A stretch of DNA of 64,000 bases from Symbiodinium natans (lineage: Eukaryota; Sar; Dinophyceae; Suessiales; Symbiodiniaceae). This document shows positions 10,147-19,466 of the stretch, one piece after another. The stretch lies in contig CAJNDS010000169.1 of assembly GCA_905221605.1 (NCBI GenBank), positions 429,001-493,000 on the forward strand, written 5' to 3'. The notes under the pieces are model-generated. The model had not been told where the DNA came from. It saw only the letters and a list, made by a program, of their open reading frames with translations, and searched no databases. The position numbers and the translations under genes are program-made. Position 1 is the stretch's first letter; each line of letters starts with the position of its first letter.

Positions 10147-12699
10147 TCAGGCTCGCTTGAGCTCGAGGATCCTCTTCGCCAGCTCTTCCAAGCGGGAGAA
10201 GGGTTGGACTTCAGATGCTCCCACCATCGTCACGACCTCAATGCCGTGACCTCGCGATGGCGCATCACCTGGGTTCGAAAAGGAAGGCACTCGTGATACC
10301 CACCACATGGATGGATGCTTCTGGTCCAACTGAGAGAAGATTCGGGCAAGAGAATGCATGGCCCAGCTTCTGCTGGCCCCCTTTATCACGAGGCTGCGGG
10401 TGGCGTTGTTGTCCACCCACCACACTACTCTTCGGGACTCCAGGATGGAACTCAATTCCATCATGGATGCAAGAATCGCGAACATTTCGATTTCGCAAAT
10501 CAGCTGATCCCCGCCGATCTCTGACTTCCACAGCTCAAGCACCCTTGACGGGACACGGCCCTCATAGACCCAACCGGTCCCGGAGAAGCAGTCGTGAGCA
10601 GCAAGTCCAACTCCCGCCACCCCTGCCTCCCAGGAGCCATCCGTCCAAAGGTGAAGGACATCGGTTGTCATGAAACACTTCAAAATGCGCGGGGTCTCGT
10701 CCTGCAAAAGGCGGATGGTGTGATGGCAAAAATCTCGGAGGTCAAGGGGGCTGAAGTGTAAGCCACCCACTATGCGCGAGAGCACATGTGAGGCGTGTTT
10801 CAAAGCCCTGCCAGCGTAAAAGCCCGAAGCGTATTGCAACAAACCCTGCAAGACCTGGGCAAGCTGCCTGCTAATCTCACCCCTAGAACCAACCTCCCGA
10901 AGCTGGGCCACAATGCGCTCGATGCGACCCTGCTTGTTGGCAAGGCTCACCTCTCCTTGGGCTACCCTGTCTAGGCCCAAGGTCATCCCCAAGACGTCAA
11001 AGCTTGGAGCAAAAGCACGGCCCTTCACACCCGTCTTGGCGTGACGCCACCCCAGGCAATCCAAGAAGTCGCTCACAACCGAGTCAGCACTGTCGGCCGT
11101 GGCCGCTGGACACAGCAGGGGGTAGTCGTCGAAGTACACCCCGGAAGGAATCCAGAGCAGTCGATTGATCAAGAACCACAAGCAACGGCTCACCCGGTTA
11201 AAGGCATACACTGCTGCGGTGCTGCCAAAAAGCAAGCTGTTTCACAGGTACAGGGCGTCGCGCCCATCCTCTTGCCGCACTGCTATGACTGCCAGAGGCC
11301 GGTGGGCTGGCAGAACTGCAAGCTGTTTATACGCTTTGCTCAAGTCAAGGCACTTGCCGTGCCACTCCTTCGCCTCGGGGTGCGCCCTGCCCTCGTGGAT
11401 CTCGCGGGCCACGTACAGGGCCATGGCGGCCAGGTAGTCCCCGTCTTGCAAACGCAAGTGGATGCTCGATGTGTACCCCGAGTTCAGCTGGGCCTCGAGG
11501 CAGTTGTCGATTGGGCGTGCCTTGCCCTCAGCACCCTGGAAGATGACGAAGCGGCGTATCACCGTCCAGTCCTCTGTCTCGAGTCGGGATGAAACTTCAT
11601 CCCTGCTGTAAAACGGCCCCTCAAGGAAACCGAGCGACACCTCCTCTTGAGATGCCTCCGCCAAGACTCTTGCCTCCTCAGCATCAATCGGCTCGGACTT
11701 GCTCAAAAGCGCCTCCCGTCTGACCTGTGCAGTCTGGAAGAGTTCGGCTTCAGTCAAGGCCGCGGGCACAAGCTTGTAGTCGAAGCACGGAGGGCACTCT
11801 GATACCCCCACCAAAGGCACCCCCTCCTTAAGGAATTTGATGGCTCCCATGTCGTCATATCCCTCCGACTGCAACAAAGCTTCAAGGGCAAGGATGGCCT
11901 TGCCCTCCATGACCTTGGCCACCGAGCGTGGCATTGATTTGTGAAGCGCCCTCTCCTCAGCTCGGAATCTGTCCACCTCTCGTCTCACCCTAGCCAGAGC
12001 AAGCCGACGCTTCAACTCCACCAGCTTTGGGTCCTTGGTGAGGTTCTCCCTCAAGGCCGCGAGCGTCACAGCCTCCAAAGGATTGGCAGAATCCATTGGG
12101 TGCGGCACCTTCTTCGCCTCATCCACAAACTCAGAAGGACTCCTAAGAACCCCTACCTGAACCCAATCCTCACAACCATCCTGCAAAGGCGAACCACTAG
12201 GAGTTCCAGGCTCAAGCGACGCAAAGGCTGAGGTCTCCGGGATGCTCCCTCCCTGAACAGCGCCTGACAAAATCGGGGCTCCAGGGATGGTCCCTCCCTG
12301 AAGGGTGCTAGTGGAACCAGGGGCTTCAGGGATGGTCCCTCCCTGAAGGGTGCTAGGGGAACCCGGGGCCTCAGGAGCCTCAGGGATGGTCCCTCCCTGA
12401 GGGGTGCCAGGGGAGAGCGGGGCTCCAGGGATGGTCCCCGAAGGATGCCTAGGTCCTGCTGCGCCAGAACACCCCCTATCGAAGGGCGCAGAAGCTTCAG
12501 GTGAGGCAAAGGGGCAAAAGACTGCCGAGGCATCCACGTGACCTGGCAGAACTCTGACACGAGAGGAGCATGTCTGCGGTGCTGTCTGCCGGCGAACTGC
12601 AAAGCTTGACTCCGCGCGGTGGGTTGGGGGATCAACGAAAAACCCGCCGCTAGCGCCCGCTGGGCCACGCAGAGAGAATACCTCTGTGCAAGGATACAA
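10147..12699 (-). CDS. Reverse transcriptase-RNase H (one in-frame TGA)
   Basis: The open frame runs 12,699-11,242, then TGA (11,244-11,242), then continues in the same frame to 10,147. The upper part (12,699 to about 12,150) overlaps the preceding frame and is low-complexity linker. RT signatures are FQGAEGKARPIDN, motif A LDLSKAYKQL (about 11,330-11,360), FGSTAAVYAFNR just after the TGA, and the catalytic YFDDY at 11,136-11,122. RNase H follows: first Asp in LWTDGSWEAG, Glu in ICEIEMFAIL, DN in VWWVDNN, last Asp in NPGDAPSR. The TGA sits between RT motifs A and B, so this copy is inactive unless TGA is read through. The frame is -1 relative to the gag/methyltransferase frame, compatible with either programmed frameshifting or independent initiation. 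Confidence 0.85.
12240..12440 (-). repeat. 45-bp minisatellite in the MTase-RT overlap
   Basis: About four copies of a 45-base unit (GGGATGGTCCCTCCCTGAAG...). Because 45 is a multiple of three, it encodes 15-residue repeats in both overlapping frames: Thr-Ile-Pro-rich in the RT frame, Arg-Glu-Gly-Pro-rich in the methyltransferase frame. One unit carries a 9-base insertion. Confidence 0.85.
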
Positions 12700-14072
12700 G
12701 GATACGCTGCCTCATCCTTGGTTGCAAAACGCACACTCCCGCAGTCGACAATCCTGCCCCACGGCTTGTGAAGGTGATTTCCCGGGCAGGATGCACGGAG
12801 CGACTCAAAGCACTTGGGGGAGCACAGCAGCTTGGTTCCTTTGGGCCTGGAGCCCCCATGGCAGCACTGGTCAAAGCACACCTCAGAAAGACGGGGCAGG
12901 AGGCGTTGACTGGGCTCAGACGGCTCGAACGCCGCAAGAATCTCCCACAAGAAACTATTGCGCGGGTTCTCAATGCAAACTATGATGCAATTGTCCAGAC
13001 AATATCTCAGCACTCTATAGCCGAAAGCATAGAGCCGATTGGCAGTGTCAACCCGACAAGAGTCCACAGAGCCAGGCTGTAAGCTGGGCAGCCCCAGCGG
13101 GAATTCGCGGCTGCGCAGGGGAGACGGCCCCTTCTCACCATTTGGCAAAGGCCTGCCTCGCGCCTTGCTGCTTGTCCCACACGGCAAACCAAGATGCACG
13201 AGGAACGGAGGATGTTTCTTCATCAGATCCCAGAAAAGGCTCTGCCCTACTTCAGAGGACAGGTCAAGTTGAGCTACCGGCACACAGGAGTCACAATGGT
13301 GATGGTCAAAGCTATGCACGTGAAAGCCTGCCTGGCGCAAGGCACGGGACAACGAACCCTTCCCAGCAAACAACTCAAAGGCGCAGGGAGGCCTAGAAAG
13401 TGTTTGTGATGTCTCAAGCGGGATGGGAAGCTCCGGTGGCAGCTGGAATCCTAAGGCCCGCGCCCTAGCCAGCTCTGCTTCACCCAAGTCCTCGAGCTGC
13501 TGAACGACCCACGTCACCAAGACAAGCCTATTGCCAGTCCAAGGCTCAGTCTGATGGTAGTTTGACCATGCATCGAAAACTAACGGCTCGGAAGTAAGCT
13601 CATGCACGCTGCCACTCAACTCAAGCTGACCGGAAACCCGCACGTCGTCACCTGGTCCCTCAATCCACAATCCGCCGCCCTTGAAGTCTGTGACTCGGAA
13701 CAAGGCATTAGGCCAAGGTGCGTTGCGCCCATCCTTATGAAGAGGGGTCGCACTGTTTGAAAAGAAGCCACAAGTGGAGAACACATGACCGGGAAGACGC
13801 TCCTGGACGAAGCGGGTCATAATTCGGCTTGCAAGCGGAAAATTGTGACACTCCTTGCGCAACCCACGAAAACCTCCCTGGGCATAGCAACCAGTCACGA
13901 AAGCACTACGCACCTCACGCGAACCTCCTCGCACCTCATCCTTCGGAAGCAAACCAAAGAGCGACTGAAGGTCGGACTCCGAGATCTGTGCAGCACTCTT
14001 CAAACGCGTTTGTGCCCAAACCTCAGGATCCACTAAGGACAGATCCCCAGTTTCCAGTGCGCCACAATTCAC
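12540..14072 (-). CDS. 2OG-Fe(II) dioxygenase + C5 methyltransferase fusion
   Basis: The frame is open from the gag TGA down to 12,153; residues are numbered from GTG 14,072 and the meaningful part ends near 12,540. Domain 1 (about 50-195) looks like a 2-oxoglutarate/Fe(II) dioxygenase: His112-x-Asp114 in PLHKDGRN, GGGLWIE at 132-138, distal His173 in NYHQTEPW and the 2OG-binding Arg182 in TGNRLVL. Domain 2 (about 230-450) looks like a C5-cytosine methyltransferase: SAM-binding FELFAGKGS (232-240), acidic Asp256, motif-IV Pro-Cys 297-298 in LGLPCGTSSKAR with the candidate catalytic Cys, and IENPRNSFLW (367-376) resembling motif VI, with ENP in place of ENV. All key residues of both domains are present. 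Together they suggest a base methylase joined to an oxidase that could act on methylated bases; an AlkB-like or protein substrate cannot be excluded. The frame is the same as gag and overlaps the RT frame. Confidence 0.75.
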
Positions 14073-14108
14073 CCCTCCAGAGTCCGGCGCATCCTCTGGG
14101 GGGCCCCG

Positions 14109-15290
14109 TCAAGAACCCCCTTTAGGGCAATTAGCAAAAGGGTGACTTCCAAAGCAGCCCTTACGCCAACACTTGTGGAAACCCTTGAGGCACCTGCCGT
14201 TCTTGCACTTGTTCTTGCACCCATGCGTGTTGTATGCAAAGCACAGCGGACGGTTGGCATCGTCCTTCGTTACACACCCCTCGGGAAGATCAAGCGTCTT
14301 GCCAGCGCCTTTCCCCTTCTTCTCCTTGCCAGCGCCCTTTCCTCCCTTGTCCCCTGGCTTGCCCCCATGCAGGAACTGGTGCGGCGGAGGATTCGGCAAG
14401 GGGGCCAAGTATTGCATGATCTCGGGACTACGTGAAAGGCGGGTGATCTCGGCATCGAGAACTGGATCTGTGCCCGCAGGTGCTGTCAACCTGCCCATCA
14501 GGTTATTACTTGCAAGAATGAACAGCTGCTTGTCGGCCTCAATGATCTGCGACAACTGAACTCCTGCAAATCCCTTTGGCTGAACTCGCTGCAAAACTGA
14601 GAACAGGAACTGAACATGCTCCTCCAGCACACGAAAAGAAGCGAGATTAGCCATGTCGAAAGCCAGCGACCTTCTGCTCCAAGCTTGCCGAAGGCGCATC
14701 TCTGAAGCCACGTCGCACGCGAGCTCATGTGGCTTCATAGTCACCTTCAAGCTATGATCAGCTGCAAGATTGACGCTACTGTCGCGCTTGAGGCACTGGG
14801 CTTCCTGAGCTCGGCTGATCCACTTGCTAGGAGGATGATATTGCAAGACGCCTGATTCCAGCATCTCAACACAAAGGTCCACGCATGAGTTCGCCGGCCG
14901 GGTCTCAGGAGTGAAGACCAAGCCGCCCAGAGTCCTCTCCTGGCGAGCCTGCCTGTCCATGCGCTCGGCAGCTGCTAACCTCTTCGGATGTCCTTCCACC
15001 CCGGGCTCGATCCGTGACTTGACCTCTTCAATGGCCATGCTGACGCCATCGAAGAGAAGGCGGCGCAGGCTCGCCTTCTGGTAGCCGGTGGGACTGATGC
15101 CAAGACCGTTGATCCACGCGTCCACAGCCTCATCAGTCAAGGTGGTAGGCGTCGCCGACACAGCGAAAGCCAAGCGCCCGAACGTGGTGTAACCATTGTC
15201 CACCAGGCCCTGGATGGTCTCTTCGGTGAGGCCAATCTTCGTAGCTCTATCCAAGAAAGCCGCCTCTGAATCCAGGTTCGCTGAAGCCAT
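14109..15290 (-). CDS. Gag-like nucleocapsid protein, zinc knuckle
   Basis: A 393-residue frame starting MASANLDSEAAF. An N-terminal helical region (about 1-110) is followed by a central region with GVQLSQIIEADKQLF, a Gly/Lys linker (GGKGAGKEKKGKGAGK), and a C-terminal Cys/His module CFAYNTHGCKNKCKNGRC, GFHKC, GCFGSHPFANC. This suits an RNA-binding structural protein of the retroelement particle. Relics of the same protein lie at 3.1-3.9 kb. The frame ends in TGA at 14,111-14,109, but the same frame stays open through 12 codons into the next product. Readthrough, or a CGA-to-TGA mutation in a former gag-enzyme polyprotein, are both possible. Confidence 0.78.
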   Translation of the reverse strand: MASANLDSEAAFLDRATKIGLTEETIQGLVDNGYTTFGRLAFAVSATPTTLTDEAVDAWINGLGISPTGYQKASLRRLLFDGVSMAIEEVKSRIEPGVEGHPKRLAAAERMDRQARQERTLGGLVFTPETRPANSCVDLCVEMLESGVLQYHPPSKWISRAQEAQCLKRDSSVNLAADHSLKVTMKPHELACDVASEMRLRQAWSRRSLAFDMANLASFRVLEEHVQFLFSVLQRVQPKGFAGVQLSQIIEADKQLFILASNNLMGRLTAPAGTDPVLDAEITRLSRSPEIMQYLAPLPNPPPHQFLHGGKPGDKGGKGAGKEKKGKGAGKTLDLPEGCVTKDDANRPLCFAYNTHGCKNKCKNGRCLKGFHKCWRKGCFGSHPFANCPKGGS

Positions 15291-15672
15291 GACTCACACC
15301 GTGCGGCGTAGGCACTCAAAGGCTGATCGAATGATCCCTTTGAACTACAATATAATCTGAAAAGAACTCGCCAAAATTGAAATCTCGGCATGAAGTCACA
15401 GATGAACTGACACCATGCGTGCACGTGTATCCTTAGAAAGCTCTTCCTCGCTGGAGCCTCTCATCTGCCATTGACATGAAAGTCCACTGGATGCTCAACT
15501 GCCATGTCTTTGCAGCAACGCGCCCCCTCTATCGAGTGCCATCTCCCAGGCACCCAGGGTCGCGATCCTCTCGCACATCAGCACCCAGAAGAACACCTCG
15601 CTCACAGGGCCGCTCCCAGGCCCCTGAGGTTGTAAACTCCTCTTTTGACTTTCACAGCAGTGATGTCTCTCT
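15291..15672 (-). other. Spacer between recombinase and gag
   Basis: About 380 bases with no supported frame. Gag is probably expressed from its own start (internal initiation or a spliced or trans-spliced message), since recombinase and gag are in different frames. Confidence 0.5.
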
Positions 15673-17787
15673 CTACTCGCCCATGGCGCGCGAACACTGC
15701 AAGCAGACGTCGGGATCCTCAGCTCCCACGCCCTCATATGAAGAGTATCTCTCGGTGCAAAGCCTCCCGCACAAGAAGACGCCATCCTCCCTCAAGCAGT
15801 GCGCTATGCCCGAAGTCATATGGATTCTACACTTGGCCAGGTCGACGTTCGCAAAAGGAGCCCTCACCAGCTTCGGACCTGGGACGTCGAAAGGTTCAGG
15901 TTCCTCTGGCTCCGAAGCGGAACCATCAGAGTCAGCCTCCAGCTCCACCGGTGGCTCCAAACCCGAAACTTGCCGCCGTCCTCCCTCAGTACTGGCCGAC
16001 TGCACTCCCTTCTCCAAAGCATCCGCCACCTGCATGACACGTGATGCTGGATCCAGATCTGGGTCGAAGGCCCCGCTTCGAATGGTTCGGTAGAGCGCGA
16101 GAACCTTTCCAGCCAAACTCGTGTATGCTTCCCGACTGTAGGTCACCATGCTCTTCACCTTCGGGAGGACGTGGTGGCCCAGAAGCAAGCGTTCATCATC
16201 GGTCAGCTTTATGATAGTCGATCGCCCTGCCCACGTCAACAAAGTGGTCTTCAAGGAATGCGTGCCGATGCGCTGGTTCTCTACCCCAGTGTCTGCCAGC
16301 CAGTCCTGAATCCAAGCTGTCGCTTCCGCGGAACCCATTTCGGTCGAACCCCAGGTGTCCAGCCTCAATGACCATGTAGGCAGAGCAAAACCATCAGCGC
16401 CCTCACCAAATGTGAGGCCGCAACTCGCCCTCGCATCTAGCCAAAGTTTTCCCCATCCACACTCTGTCAAGCCTTGCGCAAGAGCTGCATACGGCGTGAA
16501 TCGGGTTTTGGCCTCCTTGCTGTGCGAAGTTTTACTTCCCAGTGCTTCGGCGAAAATCAGCTGGCTTTCTCCGTCTCCCAGAAGATGCACAGCCTTCAAT
16601 CGCTGTGAGTCCTTCCATCGGCACACCGCATGCAGGCAGAAAAGAACATGACCCAAAACGCAGCGCTCCACCTCTCCAGCTCTCACCATGATGTGCTCCA
16701 GAGTCATGGCCTGTTTGCACTTCAGTGAATCCCTCTGAACCAGGGGCTGCTTTCCCAAGAAGGACGAATGAGCCAGACCCTTGCACCTCGCAGAAATGAC
16801 AACCTTGAGATCCATGCACCGGAAATGTACCACGGCATGCATGAAGTGCAGAGCCTCCAAAACATGTGAAGGAGCTGACGCACCGCAGCCACTGTCCCGC
16901 ATGGCCGACAGCGCCGAATACAAATCGGACTCTTCCATCCTCCATGGAGATCCAACGCCTTGCTTAAAGAGCTGGACCACCAGACGGTGCAACGACCCTG
17001 CTCTCTTGGTGAGGGTGCCCGCCGCCTTCTGTGCGAAGGCATCGCAAAAACTAGCCGCCACCAGATCTTCGTCTTCTAGCTCACCCGTTTTCAGCATCAA
17101 GTGTCTCCCTAGGTTCGTAGCCATAGGGTCCAAGAGCACCATGACCTTGAGCTTCTTTAGGGCATGGTTCCTCTCATCTTCGTCACTACGCACGATGCGG
17201 ATTCTCTGCAGCCTTCGTTGCACAGTCCAAGGAATCTCTTGAAAATCATCACTGCGAAGCTCGACATCAGGATCCGGAGGGTTAACTGTCTCTCGAATCC
17301 CCACGCTGGGGGTCATGGCAAGCCAGCTGGTCAAAGATGCCGTGAACGGGTCGCCTCCAAACACAGGGTGGTCCTGCCAAGCCTGTTTGGGACCCTCCGC
17401 CCTCAACTTCTTGAAAGACATCTCTGCAGCCAGTTTAACAAAGGCCTCGTCACTGAGCCGAGCCCGCATCTTCGAAGAGCTGGCCGGTTCTGCTACTTCA
17501 GCAGCGCACACAGAAGGCTCTCCCAGATGTTCAAAGGATAAGGGCTTCTCCGGAAAAGCACCCACCTCATGAACTGGTGACGGAGGTCTGTCCTCCCGAA
17601 CTGCGTTGTACCAATCAGCTTCATCTACCAAAGATGGCTCATAATCAAACAACTCCTCTTCACGGGCAAACTCACCAAAAGGCTTCGGATCCCAAACACC
17701 CCCTGAAATTGAAGGCTCCGAAGGCTGAACCACGTCCCAAGAAGGAGCTGAACCTGCAGGGGAGGATGAAGATTGTGTTTCTTCCAT
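15673..17787 (-). CDS. Tyrosine recombinase of the YR retrotransposon
   Basis: A 704-residue frame from ATG at 17,787; an upstream in-frame GTG is less likely. The expected role is to integrate the circular DNA copy of the element without target duplication. A low-complexity, acidic N-terminal part (about 1-180) precedes an all-helical region. The C-terminal catalytic domain shows the tyrosine-recombinase signature: Arg390 in CRWKDSQRL, His510-x-x-Lys513 in GTHSLKTT, His538/539 in LLLGHH, and Tyr550 in MVTYSREAY as the probable nucleophile. The last 60 residues are Cys-rich (CRIH, CLRE, CGRLC, CLQC), perhaps a zinc ribbon. In known Ngaro, PAT and DIRS elements the recombinase is the last gene; here it is first. 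The family call rests on motif order and spacing. Confidence 0.82.
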   Translation of the reverse strand: MEETQSSSSPAGSAPSWDVVQPSEPSISGGVWDPKPFGEFAREEELFDYEPSLVDEADWYNAVREDRPPSPVHEVGAFPEKPLSFEHLGEPSVCAAEVAEPASSSKMRARLSDEAFVKLAAEMSFKKLRAEGPKQAWQDHPVFGGDPFTASLTSWLAMTPSVGIRETVNPPDPDVELRSDDFQEIPWTVQRRLQRIRIVRSDEDERNHALKKLKVMVLLDPMATNLGRHLMLKTGELEDEDLVAASFCDAFAQKAAGTLTKRAGSLHRLVVQLFKQGVGSPWRMEESDLYSALSAMRDSGCGASAPSHVLEALHFMHAVVHFRCMDLKVVISARCKGLAHSSFLGKQPLVQRDSLKCKQAMTLEHIMVRAGEVERCVLGHVLFCLHAVCRWKDSQRLKAVHLLGDGESQLIFAEALGSKTSHSKEAKTRFTPYAALAQGLTECGWGKLWLDARASCGLTFGEGADGFALPTWSLRLDTWGSTEMGSAEATAWIQDWLADTGVENQRIGTHSLKTTLLTWAGRSTIIKLTDDERLLLGHHVLPKVKSMVTYSREAYTSLAGKVLALYRTIRSGAFDPDLDPASRVMQVADALEKGVQSASTEGGRRQVSGLEPPVELEADSDGSASEPEEPEPFDVPGPKLVRAPFANVDLAKCRIHMTSGIAHCLREDGVFLCGRLCTERYSSYEGVGAEDPDVCLQCSRAMGE

Positions 17788-18113
17788 CACGAAGACAGAG
17801 GAAGGAGCTCACGAAGGCGATTCTGGGCTCCACGATCACAAGCAGAAAAGCAATACCAATCCCGCTCTCGAAGAAAGATCAGCACCCTTGAACCCTCTGC
17901 CAAACTGACCAGCACACCCTGCAGGGTAGCAGTCAACACGTACGTGAAGATGGACGGCGGGCTCTGCAAGCGCCTGAGCAGCAGACCAAGATGGAAAGCA
18001 CGAGGTCGGAGCACGACCGGCACCAGGGCAGGCAACTGAGGCACAGCCTCCCAGTCCCAGCTCAGGCTTGATGCACTCGAATCTTCAGAGGACCAAGCGC
18101 TCGCGTCCATCAA
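17788..18113 (-). other. 5' leader between A1 and the recombinase gene
   Basis: About 325 bases between the A1 repeat and the first ATG of the recombinase frame. No domain is recognised. It would be the transcribed leader of the element if transcription starts in A1. Confidence 0.5.
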
Positions 18114-18483
18114 CAAGAAAATTTTCCTTCCCCTGGCTCAAAGAAAGGTTTGAGACTGCACGGGCCCAAAGTCATGCACAAGCCTATTTTGCTCACAAAA
18201 CTTCCATGTACATGCTGAGGAAAATTTTCCACAAAGACAAGAGCATCTCGTGCATACATGCAAAGTACAATGGAGTATTCAAAGCTGCATGAAGGCGTCC
18301 GAGCTGGAGAACTTGTAACATCCCAGCCGTCCATTAAAAAAAAAAAAAAAAAAAAAGGGGGGGGGGCAACCTACACCAAGGCCCCCCGCCGCGACATCAT
18401 GAGCACCAGAAAACCCGCCCGGCCCCTCCCGGGCTTCCCGCACCCAAGGGAAAGAGAGTCTAGTCGGCAAGCCGAAAACGCCC
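18114..18483 (-). repeat. Split direct repeat A1 (element 5' end)
   Basis: A 370-base copy of A2, starting GGGCGTTTTCGGC in element orientation. The main difference from A2 is a homopolymer run: A21 then G10 (18,336-18,366) here versus A3 then G8 in A2. Confidence 0.93.
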
Positions 18484-18875
18484 TTGTTTTACTCGCAACG
18501 AGGAGCTGTGAAAGCCAGATCTGGCTTCCCGTGTGTGAAAAAAACGCCACAACTGGGCCCAAAAATGGCTCCTAAACTTGGGTTCCAATTTGAGGCTCCA
18601 ACCTGGGTGGCCTTGTATGTTCACACAGGAAATCCAAAATCTAGGGCCCGTTTTCGGTGCCCAGAATTGAGCTGCTTTTGGAACCCATTTGAGTTCAATA
18701 ATAATTGAAAATCAACTCACAGACAAACAAGATTTTTTCTATTCGATACTGTTTGCATCAACACTCAAGAAAACAAAAAAACGCGGTTGATACGCGTGTT
18801 CTTATCTTGCTAAACTTGTCTTTAGCTGGCATTCAAGACAACAGTCTTGCATTGTTCCCGTGCGATCTTTCTCGC

Positions 18876-19131
18876 ACTGTGGAGGTCACTTCGGCTTGCC
18901 TACCTTTTGGAGTTGATTCCTTGCCCTCTTTTTGTGTCTCCAAAACCACACACCTTTCACCACCCGCACACTTCCACACTTGAACAGCCAGCAGAACCCA
19001 GACAGACACGCAAACGCACACCACCCACTGAAGCCACTTTGCACCTCATAATGACACACTTCATGACACACACGACTCTCTGCCAAAACGCCGAAACCAC
19101 AACACCACACACCCATTCGAGAAAACGATGT

Positions 19132-19193
<62 letters not shown>

Positions 19194-19237
19194 CACACAC
19201 ACACACACCACACACACACACACACACCACACACCCA

Positions 19238-19278
<41 letters not shown>

Positions 19279-19286
19279 ACACACAC

Positions 19287-19337
<51 letters not shown>

Positions 19338-19342
19338 CAAAC

Positions 19343-19397
<55 letters not shown>

Positions 19398-19410
19398 CCA
19401 CACACACACA

Positions 19411-19466
<56 letters not shown>

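Larger units (their letters stand above)
9224..18483 (-). mobile_element. Tyrosine-recombinase (Ngaro-like) retrotransposon
   Basis: A 9,260-bp element inserted in a linker of the array. In the occupied copy GGCTTAT (ending 9,223) and TTGTTTTACTCGC (from 18,484) are separated; in four other copies they are directly joined, so the boundaries are exact and there is no target-site duplication. On the minus strand the order is A1 (18,483-18,114), genes, B1 (10,137-9,865), A2 (9,864-9,513), B2 (9,496-9,224). This is the split-direct-repeat architecture known for Ngaro/PAT-type YR retrotransposons. The gene order is YR, gag, dioxygenase-methyltransferase, RT-RNase H. No LTRs, aspartic protease or DDE integrase were seen. 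The reading frames are nearly intact, with two in-frame TGA codons. Confidence 0.93.

Noticed and set aside
9224-18483. LTR retrotransposon interpretation of the flanking repeats
   Set aside because: The repeats are not a single pair at the two ends but an A1...B1-A2-B2 split arrangement; there is no target duplication, no protease and no DDE integrase, and a tyrosine recombinase is present.
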